A stretch of 64,000 nucleotides of DNA, taken from positions 1,798,001 through 1,862,000 of the forward strand of contig JACSVZ010000039.1 of NCBI GenBank assembly GCA_014706295.1, given 5' to 3'. Numbering within the stretch: the stretch's first letter is position 1; each line of letters begins with the position of its first letter. The stretch is from Lycocorax pyrrhopterus obiensis. Its lineage: Eukaryota; Chordata; Aves; Passeriformes; Paradisaeidae. The notes under the pieces were generated by a model, which saw nothing but the letters and a program-made list of their open reading frames with translations, did not search any database and was not told the origin of the DNA. The position numbers and the translations under genes are program-made. Positions 38,322-50,489 of the stretch are shown here, piece after piece.

Positions 38322-40932
38322 TTAAGTTTAATGCTGTGTAAAATAAATATTTAGGTGTTTAGGTTTGTTTGGGGGTTTTTATATCAGATCTTCTGGTTAA
38401 TTGTGGAATTTCCTACTGGATGAAAATTATGAATTCTGAGTAGCTGCTTTTATGAGCCATATTCATAGCAGACATCAGGTGATAACCCCTGGAGAGACTG
38501 CAGGTGTGTACTCCAGTCTAACTGTAGGAAAGTAAGTGTCCAAGAGATCGATCTGGCAGACTGTTAGTAGTGGATTTATCAGTACTCAGACAAGTGGTTA
38601 CATTCATTTTTACTTTGTACAAGTCCAAAAAAGTGTATGAAATTCATTTATTTTCTCTTAAAAAACACTTCTTACGTACTTGTTCATTTCCTGATCTAGT
38701 ACCATTCTCATTCAGCAGAGCAGAGATTTTTGACTGCTCTCTTTGGCAAATGAGTCTTGGGGAAAAAAAAATCTTGTCCGTGATTTCACAGCCATCATCG
38801 GTCTGCTAAGAATTCAAGACAAAGAATATGAACCATCAATAATTCACGTTGTCTTTGGTTCCATTAATACTGGAAGGGATGCAGACGAGCCAAAAGTAAA
38901 GCATATCTAAGAGAAGGACAAATCATTATTACAGCCTTGGTTGAATTTGGAATTTCTCTCCTGCAACAAAGTAAAAAATTTCAAAAACAAATACTGTTTT
39001 GAATCAGAGTGCAAGCCACATATTCTTCAGACATCCCAGGAAACAAAAAGACATTATGAAATAACATTTTAAACATAAGTATCTGGATTTATAATTTTAA
39101 GTGTAAATATAAACGTAAGGTTAAATTCACCACAAGACACATTATTAGCAGTCCTCCTCAACTTTGAAAGACACTGAAGTATTTATTCAGATGGACTTAT
39201 TAATCAATTTTTATATGTATATTGTCACTCAAAGAAGGCAGGGCTTCCTATACTATAAACCAGCATGATTCCTATACCTTTTTCCAAAGACTTGGTTTTC
39301 TATCTTAAATTAACTGACAAGCTTTCTGGAATTTGTCCATTTCACAGAATCTGAATTTGAAAATGTTGTTACGTATTGTTCATAGGAACACAAATTTTCA
39401 AACATTCCATTATAATTCCAAAATTTCTTTTTTTTCTTGAGGATTCAAATTTAGGTATGTACAAACAACATTATCACTGAGCATAAAAGTACATGAATAA
39501 CAGTGTAGTTAATATAAGTGAGGCTTCATTGCTGTCCCCTGGTATAAATTTCTCAGTACAGTCTCAAGTTTTCTATATTCTCAATAAAATCTTTCAGAAG
39601 TAACAATGAAAAATTAACAGTCTTGCAGAATTATCCATATCAAAACAAAATTTAGAATGTTCAATATAAATAATATCTACAAACATCCCTCCTGGCTTGA
39701 TTTGAATTTTTCCCATTTAGATATTATTTAAAATATTTTTCTTTTAAAAAAGATTACATCTATTTCGGACATTTTTTTTCTTAGTTGCTCATGTTTATCC
39801 CACAAGGCTGAATCTGGGACATACCAATCATTCTGTGGCAAAACACTAATACCATCATAAATCTGGGTTTACGGCCTCATGACTGAAGGAAACGAAAGGA
39901 GAAAAGGGGTTGTGAAAGCACTTGCAAGATCAAAGAAATGCAGTGGCGAAATAAACTTCCCTGTTACATCACATATACCACACTAATCTCTCCAAAGAGC
40001 ACGTTTGGTTCCCGACAGTTTGAAAGTCTGCATTTGCAGTTCTGTAGATAAACAGCTGCTATTTTCAAATCAAAACAACTCCCCACCACGAGTTTTATCA
40101 GAATGCAGAGAAAGAAATTGCCTTTAGTATTCTGACCACTCTTATCACGGATGACTTTTGTATCTAAGATTTGCTTTGTTTTTAATGCTTGAAACCATTC
40201 CAAAAAATCCTTTGTTACTAATTTGGAGACCTTGTTACCTTGCAATAAAACAAGGCAAAGCCCTCCTTTGCCTACGTGGGTCACTTTGATTCATCTTGAG
40301 TACAATTCATGGATCATGGACTAGTTTGCACTGAGAGTTGAAATTGCTGACAGTTTCGGCACTTATGCCACTGTCTGTATCTGCTTCTGTTAAAAGGATT
40401 TTTTCCCTTTCTAAACTCCATTTTTAAGTTCTTGGTTTTATTTTAGCTATTTCTTAAAAAAATTATCACAGCTTTGTACATGATGTCTATTTCCACTGAC
40501 ATATTTCCAGTGAATAATGGGAAGATGAAATTAGACTTTTTCTTGTGGAAAAAGGACATCTGGGCTGTGTCTATGCTAATAAGCTGAGAAAGGATAAGGC
40601 ATGCACGTATGAAATTGCCCATTTTAAGTAATACTTAACAGATATGGAGTTTTCCTGTACTGTACCCCCTGTTATTGTAAATAATGTGTGAGTACAACTC
40701 AGAGGTTAATGTGGGGCAGGGACTACTGCCTTACCCCGTGCGGCAACAGGAGCGGGAAGACTTAACTCTATGACTGTGACTGGTGCTGTGCAACTTGCAC
40801 TGGGAGCCAGAAATCAAGACATTTGCTCATAAACATAGCCCTGGATGCTGGGGCACTGCATGAAAGGAACCAACACTCCAGACAGTCAACAAGGGTTGTA
40901 CAGAGTAGGAAGTCTTGTAACACACAGATATA
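37989..40932. other. Non-coding AT-rich DNA
   Basis: No gene or mobile element recognised. Contains the TA repeat at 38296-38322. The longest frame is 106 codons on the minus strand (39964-40284), with no known domain. The last 300 bp (about 40640-40930) are somewhat GC-richer and unassigned. Confidence 0.55.
38296..38322. repeat. TA dinucleotide microsatellite
   Basis: About 12 uninterrupted TA units. Confidence 0.9.
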
Positions 40933-41343
40933 TTGAAGACAGGCTGGGAAAGTTGGGACTGTTCACCTGGAGAAGAGAAGGTTGTGTGGAGACCTCATAG
41001 CAACCTTCCAGTATCTGAAGGGGGCCTGCAGGGAAGACAGAGAGGGACTCTTTGTCAGGAACTGTAGTGATAAGACAAGGAGTAATGGGTATAAATTGAA
41101 AGAGGGGCAATTTAGGTTAGACATTAGGAAGCAATTCTTTACTATGAGGGTGGTGAGACACTGGAACAGGTTGCCCAGAGAAACTGGGGACATCCCAACC
41201 CTGGCAGTGTTCAAAGCCAGGCTGGACAAAGCCTTGAGCAACCTGGTCTAGTGGGAGGTGTCTCTGCCTGTGGGAGGGAAGGCTGGGACTAGATGATCTT
41301 TAAGGTCCATTCCAACCCCTTAAGATTTTATGATTCTATCATA
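40933..41343 (+). mobile_element. CR1 LINE, 5'-truncated 3' end
   Basis: This is the best-preserved CR1 tail in the window. It includes the end of ORF2, GGTTGCCCAGAGAAACTGG, the TAGATGATCTTTAAGGTCCA box and a tail ending in ATTTTATGATTCTATCAT. It has no poly(A) tail. The orientation is plus. Confidence 0.95.
40982..41251 (+). pseudogene. CR1 ORF2 C-terminal fragment, frame still open
   Basis: An 89-codon open frame gives the known C-terminal end of CR1 ORF2, with QFRLDIRKQFF, VVRHWNRLPRE and FKARLDKALSNLV before the stop. The start Met is incidental, because the endonuclease and reverse transcriptase parts are missing. An open frame through the whole tail suggests a younger insertion than the 18.2- and 46.1-kb copies, which carry frame breaks. 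Confidence 0.9.
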
Positions 41344-42039
41344 TTTCTTGGAAGGAATTTTTTTAATGAACTCTGCAGTGCTAGACATCTCTCGGTATCT
41401 ATCCCCATGCATGGGTACCAGAGGGAATAAAAAGTGCACAGGAAGGAAAGAAGGAAATAAAGTGAGCCCTGCAGCGTGATGAGGAAAGCACTGTTATTTG
41501 TAGAACAATGAGAATTTGTGTTTCAAGAACTGAAGAATTCACGAGGAAATCTGAGGGGTGTGTAGAACAGAAGGAGACAAATCTTGCACAAACTTACCCA
41601 TCTTATCTTTAACAAATTGTACAGATCAAAGTGCAGAGATATGTATCTTTGGAACTGAACTCTCTTCAAAGAGACATGGTTAGCTAACCTCCCAAAAGAA
41701 TCACAGAAGTGAATTAGCATACGTGCAGGATACAAAGGAAACTGTTTGGCAAAACATGTCTTTATTTACATCATACAAATATAAAAGTACCAGTACCAAA
41801 CAACTACCTTTTAATAACTTAGGGAATTAATCTCTACAGGTGAGAGAGAGGAAAAACCAAATGGACTTCCATGTGTCGTGAGACAGGAGAGTCACCAGAG
41901 CTCTATTCAGCTTTTATGCCTAAATCTAAACTAAAACATATCTAACTACAACAAAGAAAATAACCTCTTGGTATTGATAGACACCAATCTCTGAAGGTCC
42001 TATGTTATACCATAAACAGTATGACTCTTCATGATTTAT
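41344..42039. other. Non-coding DNA
   Basis: No gene or repeat recognised apart from a short GGAA-rich stretch at about 41440-41460. Confidence 0.6.
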
Positions 42040-43190
42040 GTTGTCTACCCTAACCCTAATAATTCTAGCCCATGCCTGTCACTTCCAGCTATTAGGACCA
42101 CGCCATCTGAGCAGCAACTTCAGTCCATAGGTTATCCAGTCTAAACCTGCTTTTACCCAGGCTGTCATTCACTGAAAACAAGTGAACAAAACATTTAGAT
42201 CCCAAACAAGCAAGTCCCTTTCTGATCCCTAATTTCCCAAATCCTTCAGAAACAAAATGAGATATGCAACATTTGAATTCTCAAACCACTCTAGCCTCAA
42301 CCTGAGACAAATCCAAGCCAGACAATGAATATCCACCTCAAGCTACCCTTTCCTGAATCTAATTTAACTGCTGTTGCCCAGGAATGAAAACCAACAAGAA
42401 AACAAGACTGAAAAAAATACATTAAAAAGACACAACACACAGGCATTACAATTCCTTTGCATAATGCCAAAGAGTGTGCAGCTTCAAGTATTCAAAGGAG
42501 CTCTTCGCTTTCCAACTCTCAAACCGTGAGTCCAGCCCTAACTCTAAACCTGGCAATGGTCAGGGATTGCAGCTCTCCAGCAGACAAGACAGACAAAAAG
42601 CAACAGTGGTCCTTAACATCACTCCTCTTGAATCTTGAGACATGTAGCCTTCTTCAATCTGTACATTCCCACACACTAGCCCAAACATAAGTGCTGAACT
42701 TAACCAGGGTCATGGAACAAATTATAAGAAAAAAAGAGCAAAAAGTATTGTCCTAAAACAACTTTTTCTTTATTCTGAGGGCAAGGCACCAGATGTTGAA
42801 ATGGGTTCTTCAGTTATTGCATTCCCCCAAATAAACCTTAACCTCAAAAATAATTCTGGCCAAGGGAACCACCCATCCAGTGAAGGGAACATAAGCTGTT
42901 GACCGCAATTGACTCCAGACTTCTCTTCAGTCTTCTCTCTGAAGGCTGCTCAGTCTCACAGGAAAACTAGATTCAAGTTTTAGATTTTCAAGCCCCAGCA
43001 TAAGAGTAATTATAATAAGAATTACATACCCATTTTTTTTAAAAAGTATTGACGACAGCTCTATTCCAAACTCTTGCAGGCAGAAAAGAATTAACTGGTT
43101 TCTTCAAGCTTTTATATTACCAATATTTAATCCAAATCTAATCCTAACTCTGATTGCAACAGGACCCATTCTTCCAGTGGGAAAACATAA
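42040..43190. other. C/A-skewed stretch with scattered telomere-like words
   Basis: The plus strand is poor in G and rich in A, C and T. It has CCCTAACCCTAA at about 42048 and looser relatives at about 42528 (CCCTAACTCTAAACC), 42834 (AAACCTTAACC) and 43122 (AATCTAATCCTAACTC). The open frame at 42457-42690 has no domain. It may be a very old degenerate tandem array; no unit length is clear. Confidence 0.35.
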
Positions 43191-44003
43191 ATTCAACATA
43201 TTGACTGATCACAGTCAGTACCAGCCCAAGTTTATGATGAGGCGAATTTTTTGGAAATAAATTATAATGTCTTACTTTGGAGAGAAAGGTCAGGTAGACA
43301 TATTTGAGTTAAACTTCTGAATTAGATTAGGAGTTGAAATGGTTTTATCTGAAGGTCCTCTAGACAGAGATTCCATAAAATATTTTGAAGTACACCTTAA
43401 ACTACAAATGTATTTTACAGAATCAGTGGGAGGCACTGTTACTCCTACAGTAACAAGGCCCTGAACACTACCTGGAGCACTAAATTTATAAGAAAAGAGT
43501 TGAGAAAAAATTGACCTGACCATGAAATAAGCTTTGCAACAGCAGAGGAACCTGGACTCTGCTAGAGTGACAAGATCTACTGAAATGTCACTTAACCATA
43601 GGTTTGTCAGTTTGCAGATTGCTTAGATGTTTTCAATCGCTACTGACCTATAGGCACACTGTGCCATTTTCTGAGTGTCACAATGTGTTTGAATAGTTAT
43701 TCATCCTCACTGCAGGGAGTTAATTTCCACCTTCCCTGGGAATCAAAATGATGCCTTCGGTTTTAACTTTAATATTTTTCAAATTCTGTGCTGCTTAGTG
43801 TGTAACTCTGAAGTTTCTTGTAGCCTGTTAATTTCTGCTCTCTCATGCTAGGTAGACATAAAAAAAGCCTCTCCGGGCCTGCTCTTCAAGGACACCTAGA
43901 CTGTCCTAGGCCCAAAAATATAAACCAAAGAGCCTCCAAGGGGGGCAAGTGGAGGGGAAATTACATCATTATCTGAAGCTTTAATTGGAGAATTAACCCT
44001 GAT

Positions 44004-44011
44004 ATGCAAAT
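44004..44011 (+). promoter_or_regulatory. Octamer motif in LTR U3
   Basis: ATGCAAAT matches the binding site of POU/Oct factors and lies 10 bp before the LTR TATA box. Whether it is used is unknown. Confidence 0.5.
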
Positions 44012-44021
44012 GAACCAAACC

Positions 44022-44028
44022 TATAAAA
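44022..44028 (+). promoter_or_regulatory. LTR TATA box
   Basis: TATAAAA with an octamer just upstream and AATAAA about 90 bp downstream, inside the ERV1-like LTR. Confidence 0.65.
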
Positions 44029-44117
44029 GTGTGAAGAACTCATGACCTGTCATCCATCTTGGGGTCCATCTTGGCAAGACCCTCTGGCTCCCCAGGGGTA
44101 CCTTTGAAAGCCTTTCA

Positions 44118-44123
44118 AATAAA
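44118..44123 (+). terminator. LTR polyadenylation signal AATAAA
   Basis: A canonical signal about 62 bp before the LTR end, with a T-rich stretch after it. Confidence 0.65.
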
Positions 44124-44185
44124 TACCTACTTTTATTCCTTTACTCCGGTCTAGTCTCTGTTTTAGGTGGCCTCTTCAGGCATCA

Positions 44186-46107
44186 AAAGAGTAAGTTGGC
44201 TGAAAATATTCCCTCAGCTGGCTGACCTGCGAGGCAGGTGGCAATGATCTTCAAATGCTGTGTGGCTGCACCAGCTTCACACTGTATCACTGCAGTTAGG
44301 AAGAGAGATGGGGCCAGTGGTGGTCATTCCTTGTCTGGCAGAGGGCAGAGTTAGGATTAGCACTAGGATGATTTTGAAAAAGGGTAACTGAAAATATGAG
44401 CCATATGCAGTGTATGCCAAGCCTCCTGGCAAACCTCCGTGAGGGCCATGAAGGATAAGGATTAGTGGTACGGGAGTCCATGTTCACAGCCAAGGACAAC
44501 AGGAGTCCACCCTTGAGTAATAATTCTCACTGGGTAGAAATCTGTCCAGTCTGACAGTTTCTGGTGATTAAGGACGGACATATCACAGACAGAGCTAAGG
44601 TGTCGGTGACTTCTGCTCCTGGTGATGGCTTTAATTCTCTTTTCCAACAACAACATGATTTTTTAGTAAATTCAGCATGGACATTGAGTGGCAGGTGTGG
44701 GTAGCAGTCCTTATGGAAAACATACTGGAGTATCAAAGATGCATGGGATGCATATGAGTAAAGTGAGATAATGATGTTAAAGGAATGATGTGGGAAAACA
44801 AGAGTGGATGTAACATGTGTCATAGACAAATTAAGACCTTATGTAGGGAATCACATTTGGTGTCCTCAGATGAGAACTCAGACACGGTTAATTGTAGATG
44901 TTGCCTGTGATTATAGAGGTCTGCACTTTTTTTTCCTGAGGAAGTTTAAGGAGAAGTCTGTCGCCTAACACACCTTTAGATAAATATATCAGTGAGATGT
45001 TGTATCATTAAAAAGTCTTAAAAGAAAGAATGAACAAAGGCCTTGAATAAACCCTTAATAACTAGGATTATGTGTTAATTGATGACTCATGTACAAAGTG
45101 ATAATACCACTTAAAAGAATTAACGCATTTTGCCAGAGTAAATAACCATTCATTTGGGGGAAAATCTGATGGAATGTGGCTGGAAATTAAGGTGTGAATA
45201 GATCTCAGTGGGAAATAATGTAATGAAAAACACAGGACCGTATATTCCTGGGGATGTGTAAAAATACCATCATTAAAAGTTCATCATTCACTTTTCTTTT
45301 TTAGTCAGCCTTACAGCAATCAGCAATCAGTGTTTCCAAAACCAAGTTGTTGTTCCATAAAACTCAGTTCAGTAACAGGAAAATGTCCTGTACAGAGAAA
45401 ACTACATGCAGTGTGTGGAAAAAAATGCGCAGAATATATATTCATTAAGTGTGGTCTCAGTGACATCTGTGCTTCTTTGGACTAATAGAAAGGAAAACCT
45501 ACTCAAGACTTTTTAAAGAAATCTTTGAAGACAATAAAATAAATCCCAAACAAGTGACTCATTCTGAGCTGTGACCCTCTAAGATTTGCTGTGCTGCCTT
45601 CTGTTCTCTGAGCACACATGCAAGGAACCAAAGTCTCTCACTCTGGCATGTACATCAGGCTGTGAATTGACCAGCCAGCCTTTAAGGGGGGCAAGGAGGG
45701 AAAACTCATTATGAGAAAGTGGAGAATGGGTCTTTCCAAAGGGTCAGGCTTAGCACACATAAAAAGTGCTGTGATAAGAAAAACATTAATTTTGCACATT
45801 TGAAAATGGCTGTACTGAAGCCTGACCTTTCTGAGAAAAAAAAGACAAATTAGTGATAAAAACAGTTAACTGAAATATCTTTTCCTTTGTGATAAATAAA
45901 TAAACAAGTAAATAGGTCGTTCTTTTCTCCGTAGTGATTTTAAGCAAAGCAAAGAATCTTTAGGTATTTCTGTGGAGTCAGGGCATAAAGGGGCACACCT
46001 TTATTAGTAACTTAGAAAAAGCTGTGACACAGACTCAAACACTGACATGGAGTCATCCAGACGTGTTTCATTTCTGGAAGTTTCCCTAGCACAGTTTTAA
46101 TGTGTGA
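44186..46107. other. Non-coding DNA
   Basis: No gene or mobile element recognised; the frames on the minus strand at 44296-44829 overlap one another and lack domains. Confidence 0.55.
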
Positions 46108-46427
46108 CATTACAAGAAAGCTGGAGAGAGATGTTTTGCAAGGGCCTATAGAGACAGGACGAGAGAGAATGGCTTCAAACTGGAAGAAGGTAATTTTACA
46201 TTAGACATTAGGATAAAATTCTTAACTGTGAGGGTGGTGAGGCACTGAACAGATTGTCCAGAGAGGCTGTGGATGTCCCATCCCTGAAACTCTTCAGGGC
46301 CAGATTAAATGGGGCTCTGAGTAACCCAGACTAGCGAGTGGCATCTCTGCCTATGGCAGGGAGGTTGGAACTTGATGATCTTTAAGATCCCTTCCAATCC
46401 AGGCCATTCTCTGATTCTGTGATAATG
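46108..46427 (+). mobile_element. CR1 LINE, 5'-truncated 3' end
   Basis: Matches the CR1 tail: TTAGACATTAGGATAAAATTC, GGGTGGTGAGGCACTGAACAG, the CCTATGGCAGGGAGG loop and GATGATCTTTAAGATCCCTT, ending CATTCTCTGATTCTGTGAT. The conserved TGGAACAGGTTGCC has decayed to TGAACAGATTGTCC, so the copy is older than that at 40.9 kb. Confidence 0.93.
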
Positions 46428-48093
46428 ATCACAGCTACACATTTAAAGAAAATCTCTGTCAAGAGCTCGGTTAATGGACCGAGAAGTCTCAGAACATGCA
46501 AACTGGGTTCCTTTCTTCTGAAATTAAACTGAGAAGTGCACTCCAAGAGAGCATTAAATGAGCTCCTGCCATTGATGGACATGTTTTCCACTAGACTGAA
46601 CTGGAACTAGTCTGAAGTAAAATTTCCTGAAAACTTCTATCTTCAAACCCAGACTTAATGTCTGTACTAATGGGCAATGCAAATGTTGCCAGTAAATTCT
46701 GTGTCTCTCCAGAAGGACACAGGAACTTAAATAATAGGTGCAAATTGTAACAGGAAGTAGCTGCAGTAGTCAAAGTTTAAGTTTATTTAAGACAGAACAG
46801 ACATAATTAAAGATTATTCATAGTGGCCCCCTTCAGGAACACTGAAGGAATACATATAAAATTCTTAAAGACTGTAAATAATTCTAACTCTTCTTTCTTG
46901 AAAAGAGGATCATTTATCCCAATACAGAGTATTTTTCCTAAAGTTTATTACCCCTTCATATCAAAAATTTAGTTAAATTGATCTCATTTTTTAATTTTTC
47001 TTTAAAATCCATGCTTTAAAATTAATCTCATTTTTACAATTGCATGCATTTTGCATTCCTGAAGGCATAAAAAATTATTCTGGAACTTATTGAGCCCCAG
47101 ATTTTCTTTAACACCCATCCACATCAATTTAACAGCTGTTTTCAATGTTACAGGATTTTTTTTTTTAATTTGTGGTTTTAGTTTATTTATAAATATGGAA
47201 CAACATAGACTATTCTCTCCTCATGTAATACTGAATTTAATTTTCTTCTATGGCAAAAATATCATCAACATTTCTATATAAATGCAATGATAAAACTGTG
47301 TGATCTTAAAAAAATCCAGTTAAAAAAACAACTTAATACAGTAAATTCTTTAGCATTTAGTTATGGTCTTTAAATATTAGACTATGTATCCTGCAAAAAG
47401 TTCTCATTACCTAGCAGACATACAACACTTTCTACTTTGTCTTTATAAAATCAACTTTTTTAAAAATAACAACCCAAAATATATACATGCCCAAGGACTG
47501 GTCCTCATGCAAGCTTTTTTTAGATATTAAACGTAGAATAAAAACTGCTACCTTTTAAGTTGTACTTACAAATTTTTTATATTATGGAAATTACACAAGT
47601 TTATTCTTCTATACATATGATTCATTTGTTTAACTTTTTCATTGTGCTTACCAAAAGGAAGTAGAAGACTTCTTTCTCCACTTGATGGATAAATATAATT
47701 GTATGTGAGAATGGGGTGACATTTACCCATATCAAAGATCACTAACTGCATTATTATACTGTTCTACCACTAGGAATAAAAACCAAAACAAACTAAGTAA
47801 AACCATGCATATAATTAAATTATTTTAAAACTCATATTTATGTATTGCAAAAAAAAATCTTCAAACCTTTAACCTAAGAAAAACCTCTTCTTCATTTTGC
47901 TATAGGTTTTACAAAGCTGATAAATCCAGTTTTATCTGTGAATCTACTCCCTGACTTATACTACCATATTTAAAGAGTTTGGGGTTTAATTTTTCAAAAT
48001 TAAAATAAATAATAATATTCACATCTTACCATTCATTCATCTGCTTTAAAAAGTAAGTAAATCTTGAGAAAATAATACTATCAAAATATATTT
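46428..48093. other. Non-coding AT-rich DNA
   Basis: Very AT-rich from about 46900 to 48090. No gene or transposon seen; frames do not exceed 69 codons. Confidence 0.6.
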
Positions 48094-48181
48094 TGTCTGG
48101 ATCCTCAGCTGGTGTGAGGGAGCCTTCATGAGGTTAAATATACACACCTACAAGGAATTATCACAGCTGAGGATCCAGACA
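48094..48181. repeat. 18-bp perfect inverted repeat, 88-bp hairpin
   Basis: TGTCTGGATCCTCAGCTG (48094-48111) is exactly reverse-complemented at 48164-48181, with a 52-base spacer. The arm sequence with the following GTGT resembles, from memory, a palindromic repeat common in turtle, crocodile and bird genomes (arms around CCAGCTGAGGATC). The most likely reading is an old MITE-like element with decayed centre and preserved ends. A small-RNA hairpin is possible but unsupported. Confidence 0.75.
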
Positions 48182-48682
48182 CAAATTTTTACCTCCTTTA
48201 TCCTCTGTTTATTAAGGGTCTAATCATTGTATGAGTTAGAACCCCTTGACAGCACTCTGACCATGTGCAAACATCTCAGTCTTCACCTTTAGCCCCTTTA
48301 CAATAGCAGAGAAATTTGAAAGAGCCTTCCTGACAGGCTGATGCAGGGGGTGGAATCTTGACTCAATAAAAGTCAGTGGCAAACTCCTATTTAACTTAAT
48401 GGTCCTACAGTTTTCTCAAGAGTTGTAAAAGAAGGACTTATGAACAAAGAATGTGCTCCTAAATATAATTTATGAACAATAACAGTGGAGTTAGGCACCT
48501 TTTTCTGGTTAACTATGGAGAAAAGCAAAGAACATTATCTCCTAGAAAGTCTGGGAAAACCTGCTGCTGATGTCAGCTCCCTGACAAAAACGCATCCTGA
48601 CACAAAACTGACAGTGGTAGCTATAGGACTTTATAGGGAACCTCCAAGAGAATTGTGTTTTCCAGCAATGTATTTTACATTA
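48182..48682. other. Non-coding DNA between hairpin and LTR
   Basis: No gene seen. CATTA at 48678-48682 is the left copy of the target-site duplication of the next element. Confidence 0.6.
48678..48682. repeat. Target-site duplication, left copy
   Basis: CATTA directly before the LTR; an exact copy lies at 49321-49325. Confidence 0.75.
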
Positions 48683-49320
48683 TGTGCTGGTTTAGCCAAA
48701 ATCTAGCAATATATCCTCTGAGAGGAAACCAGGTTACAACCACCCTTCCTCCTCTCACACGGTTCGGGGAAAAAAAATATTTTCCTCGAAGGAAAGTGAA
48801 TGAGATAAGAACTATTTATTTAACAAACACACAGGAAAAGGATAATAATGCTAAATAATGAAATGAAATCTCTCGCTATAGAGAGAAACCTGGGAAGATT
48901 TCAGAGTCCTTCTGTAGGTGTGGTCTCTCTCCTCCTCGGAGCTGGGTCGGCGAGGGCCCACCCCTGGGCCTCGGGGAAAAATTCTCCCGATGTGTTCTGA
49001 TGTTGTTGAACAGTCCAGAAGAGAAGAAGGGAAAAACCAAAGTCCCAGGAAACAAAAGTTCAACTTTCCATCTCACACCGGGAAGAGAAGAAAAAAAAAC
49101 CGAAACCGCTGGCTGAAGAAAGCGAGCAGGGTGCTCCCTCTGTGTTCCTGCAGCCAGAGAACGCAGAGGAGTGTAATCTCTGTGTCCTTGGGAAACTGTT
49201 TTAAAAAGTTCGTTTGGTTTTTTTTTCCAAGCTCAGTTTAAAGGCACAGAAAAGGCACAATATTACTTTTTGGGCATAGAGCATGATAGGGGATACACGT
49301 GATAGAGTCACCCCAAGACA
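48683..49320 (-). mobile_element. Solo LTR, avian ERVK-like, reverse strand
   Basis: A complete 638-bp LTR. On the plus strand it begins TGTGCTGG and ends CCAAGACA; on its own strand it reads TGTCTTGG to CCAGCACA, so the ends are TG..CA imperfect inverted repeats. Exact 5-bp copies of CATTA flank it (48678-48682 and 49321-49325). On the minus strand AATAAA is at 48815-48820, about 130 bp before the LTR 3' end. No internal sequence or partner LTR is present, so it is solo. GC is higher than the flanks. Plus-strand and minus-strand frames of up to 107 codons inside it are not genes. Confidence 0.85.
48815..48820 (-). terminator. LTR polyadenylation signal (reverse strand)
   Basis: TTTATT on plus is AATAAA on minus, inside the reverse solo LTR. 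Confidence 0.6.
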
Positions 49321-49325
49321 CATTA
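49321..49325. repeat. Target-site duplication, right copy
   Basis: CATTA directly after the LTR end, matching 48678-48682. Confidence 0.75.
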
Positions 49326-50489
49326 CTACTCCTAGCGTGAGCATAAAAGAAAGTTTGGTTGATAGAGTACATATATTTACGTTGAATTATTTTTTTGGCT
49401 ATGTGATATTCCATCTTTCTTTATGATCTGCATTTTTATAGGAAAAAGCCACATCTTAGAACAATTATGGGAGTTACTACAACGCTACTGAGACCAAGAA
49501 ATTTTTTTTATCATTTTTGCTTTTTCCTTGGCTAATGTTGATGACAATGGCTAAGCTCTTACTGGATAGAAACTGTTTTGAAGGAAATGGACGGTACAGC
49601 TGAACCAAGGAGGGGAAAAAAAAGGCAAAAGAAAGCTGTGCCATGTGATGCAGTTGTGTCACATGCATTCAGGTCATAAACTTACCTTGGAAAAAAGCAG
49701 ATGCAGAAAAAGACCTTCAGAGTATTCACACTGGAAAGTCTGCCTTCTTATTAATTAATCTGCACAATTTTTACTTAACTTTTTTTTAAAAACCACCAAA
49801 CTACAAAATCAGTTAATAGCTAAAACAGGCAACTCTTCCATTAGTTTTCTCTGCCTCTCCCAGTGGTTTGGGGATTTATGTGTTATTTCCTACACATAGA
49901 TCAGTAAACTTTATGAAATACTGAAAAAAAAAAGGTGAAGCAATTATAAAAACAGAATTTTGATACTCCTACAAAATCGCTGGAGGCCTAGTCTAAGCCT
50001 CTCCAAAGCCAATTAAAATACTGGTACATGTTAAGCATGTAGTGGAAGATAGTATTGAAAATACAGTGCCTTTATATAAATTGATATTATCAGCATTCTG
50101 ACTTTGCTTTGATTCCTAATCTCAGAAAGATGTATAAAAAACTAGAAGATTTTCGCTGGTGGGTATTAGCAAAAATCCATTAATCGATCAATAAATTACT
50201 CTTTTAGGTCTTAAGGAAAATATATTAATTTTTAACAAATAAAGGTAAGTGGCTTTTGTGTGGAAAAGGTCTTCATCTCTTGGTAATGTGGAATAACTAT
50301 AACAATATTAAACCAACAGCAGTGAGAGCAGAATGAATTTCATTAGTTTTCTGTTATCAACTGCATGAACGCAACCACCTTCTTTCCAAAATAGCCACAG
50401 AGTACATGTTAGAACACAATGCTTTGATGCCTTTTCCTGGTCTTACGGTTAGAAGCAAAAAAGGCATTTTACTTTGGTATTTATTTTAA
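49326..50489. other. Non-coding AT-rich DNA
   Basis: Nothing recognised. Confidence 0.6.

Larger units (their letters stand above)
43749..44185 (+). mobile_element. Solo LTR, ERV1-like (class I)
   Basis: The 437-bp unit starts TGATGCCT and ends AGGCATCA, a perfect 8-bp terminal inverted repeat. The flanking 4-mers AAAA and AAAG match at 3 of 4. It carries an octamer ATGCAAAT (44004-44011), TATAAAA (44022-44028) and AATAAA (44118-44123), in the order expected of U3-R-U5. There is no adjacent internal sequence. Class I is inferred from the 4-bp flank and the layout. Confidence 0.78.

Noticed and set aside
39964..40284. 106-codon minus frame
   Set aside because: No recognisable domain and no neighbouring exon-like features.
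48851..49241. Open frames of 66 to 107 codons on both strands
   Set aside because: They lie wholly inside the reverse solo LTR, whose GC content explains the lack of stops.
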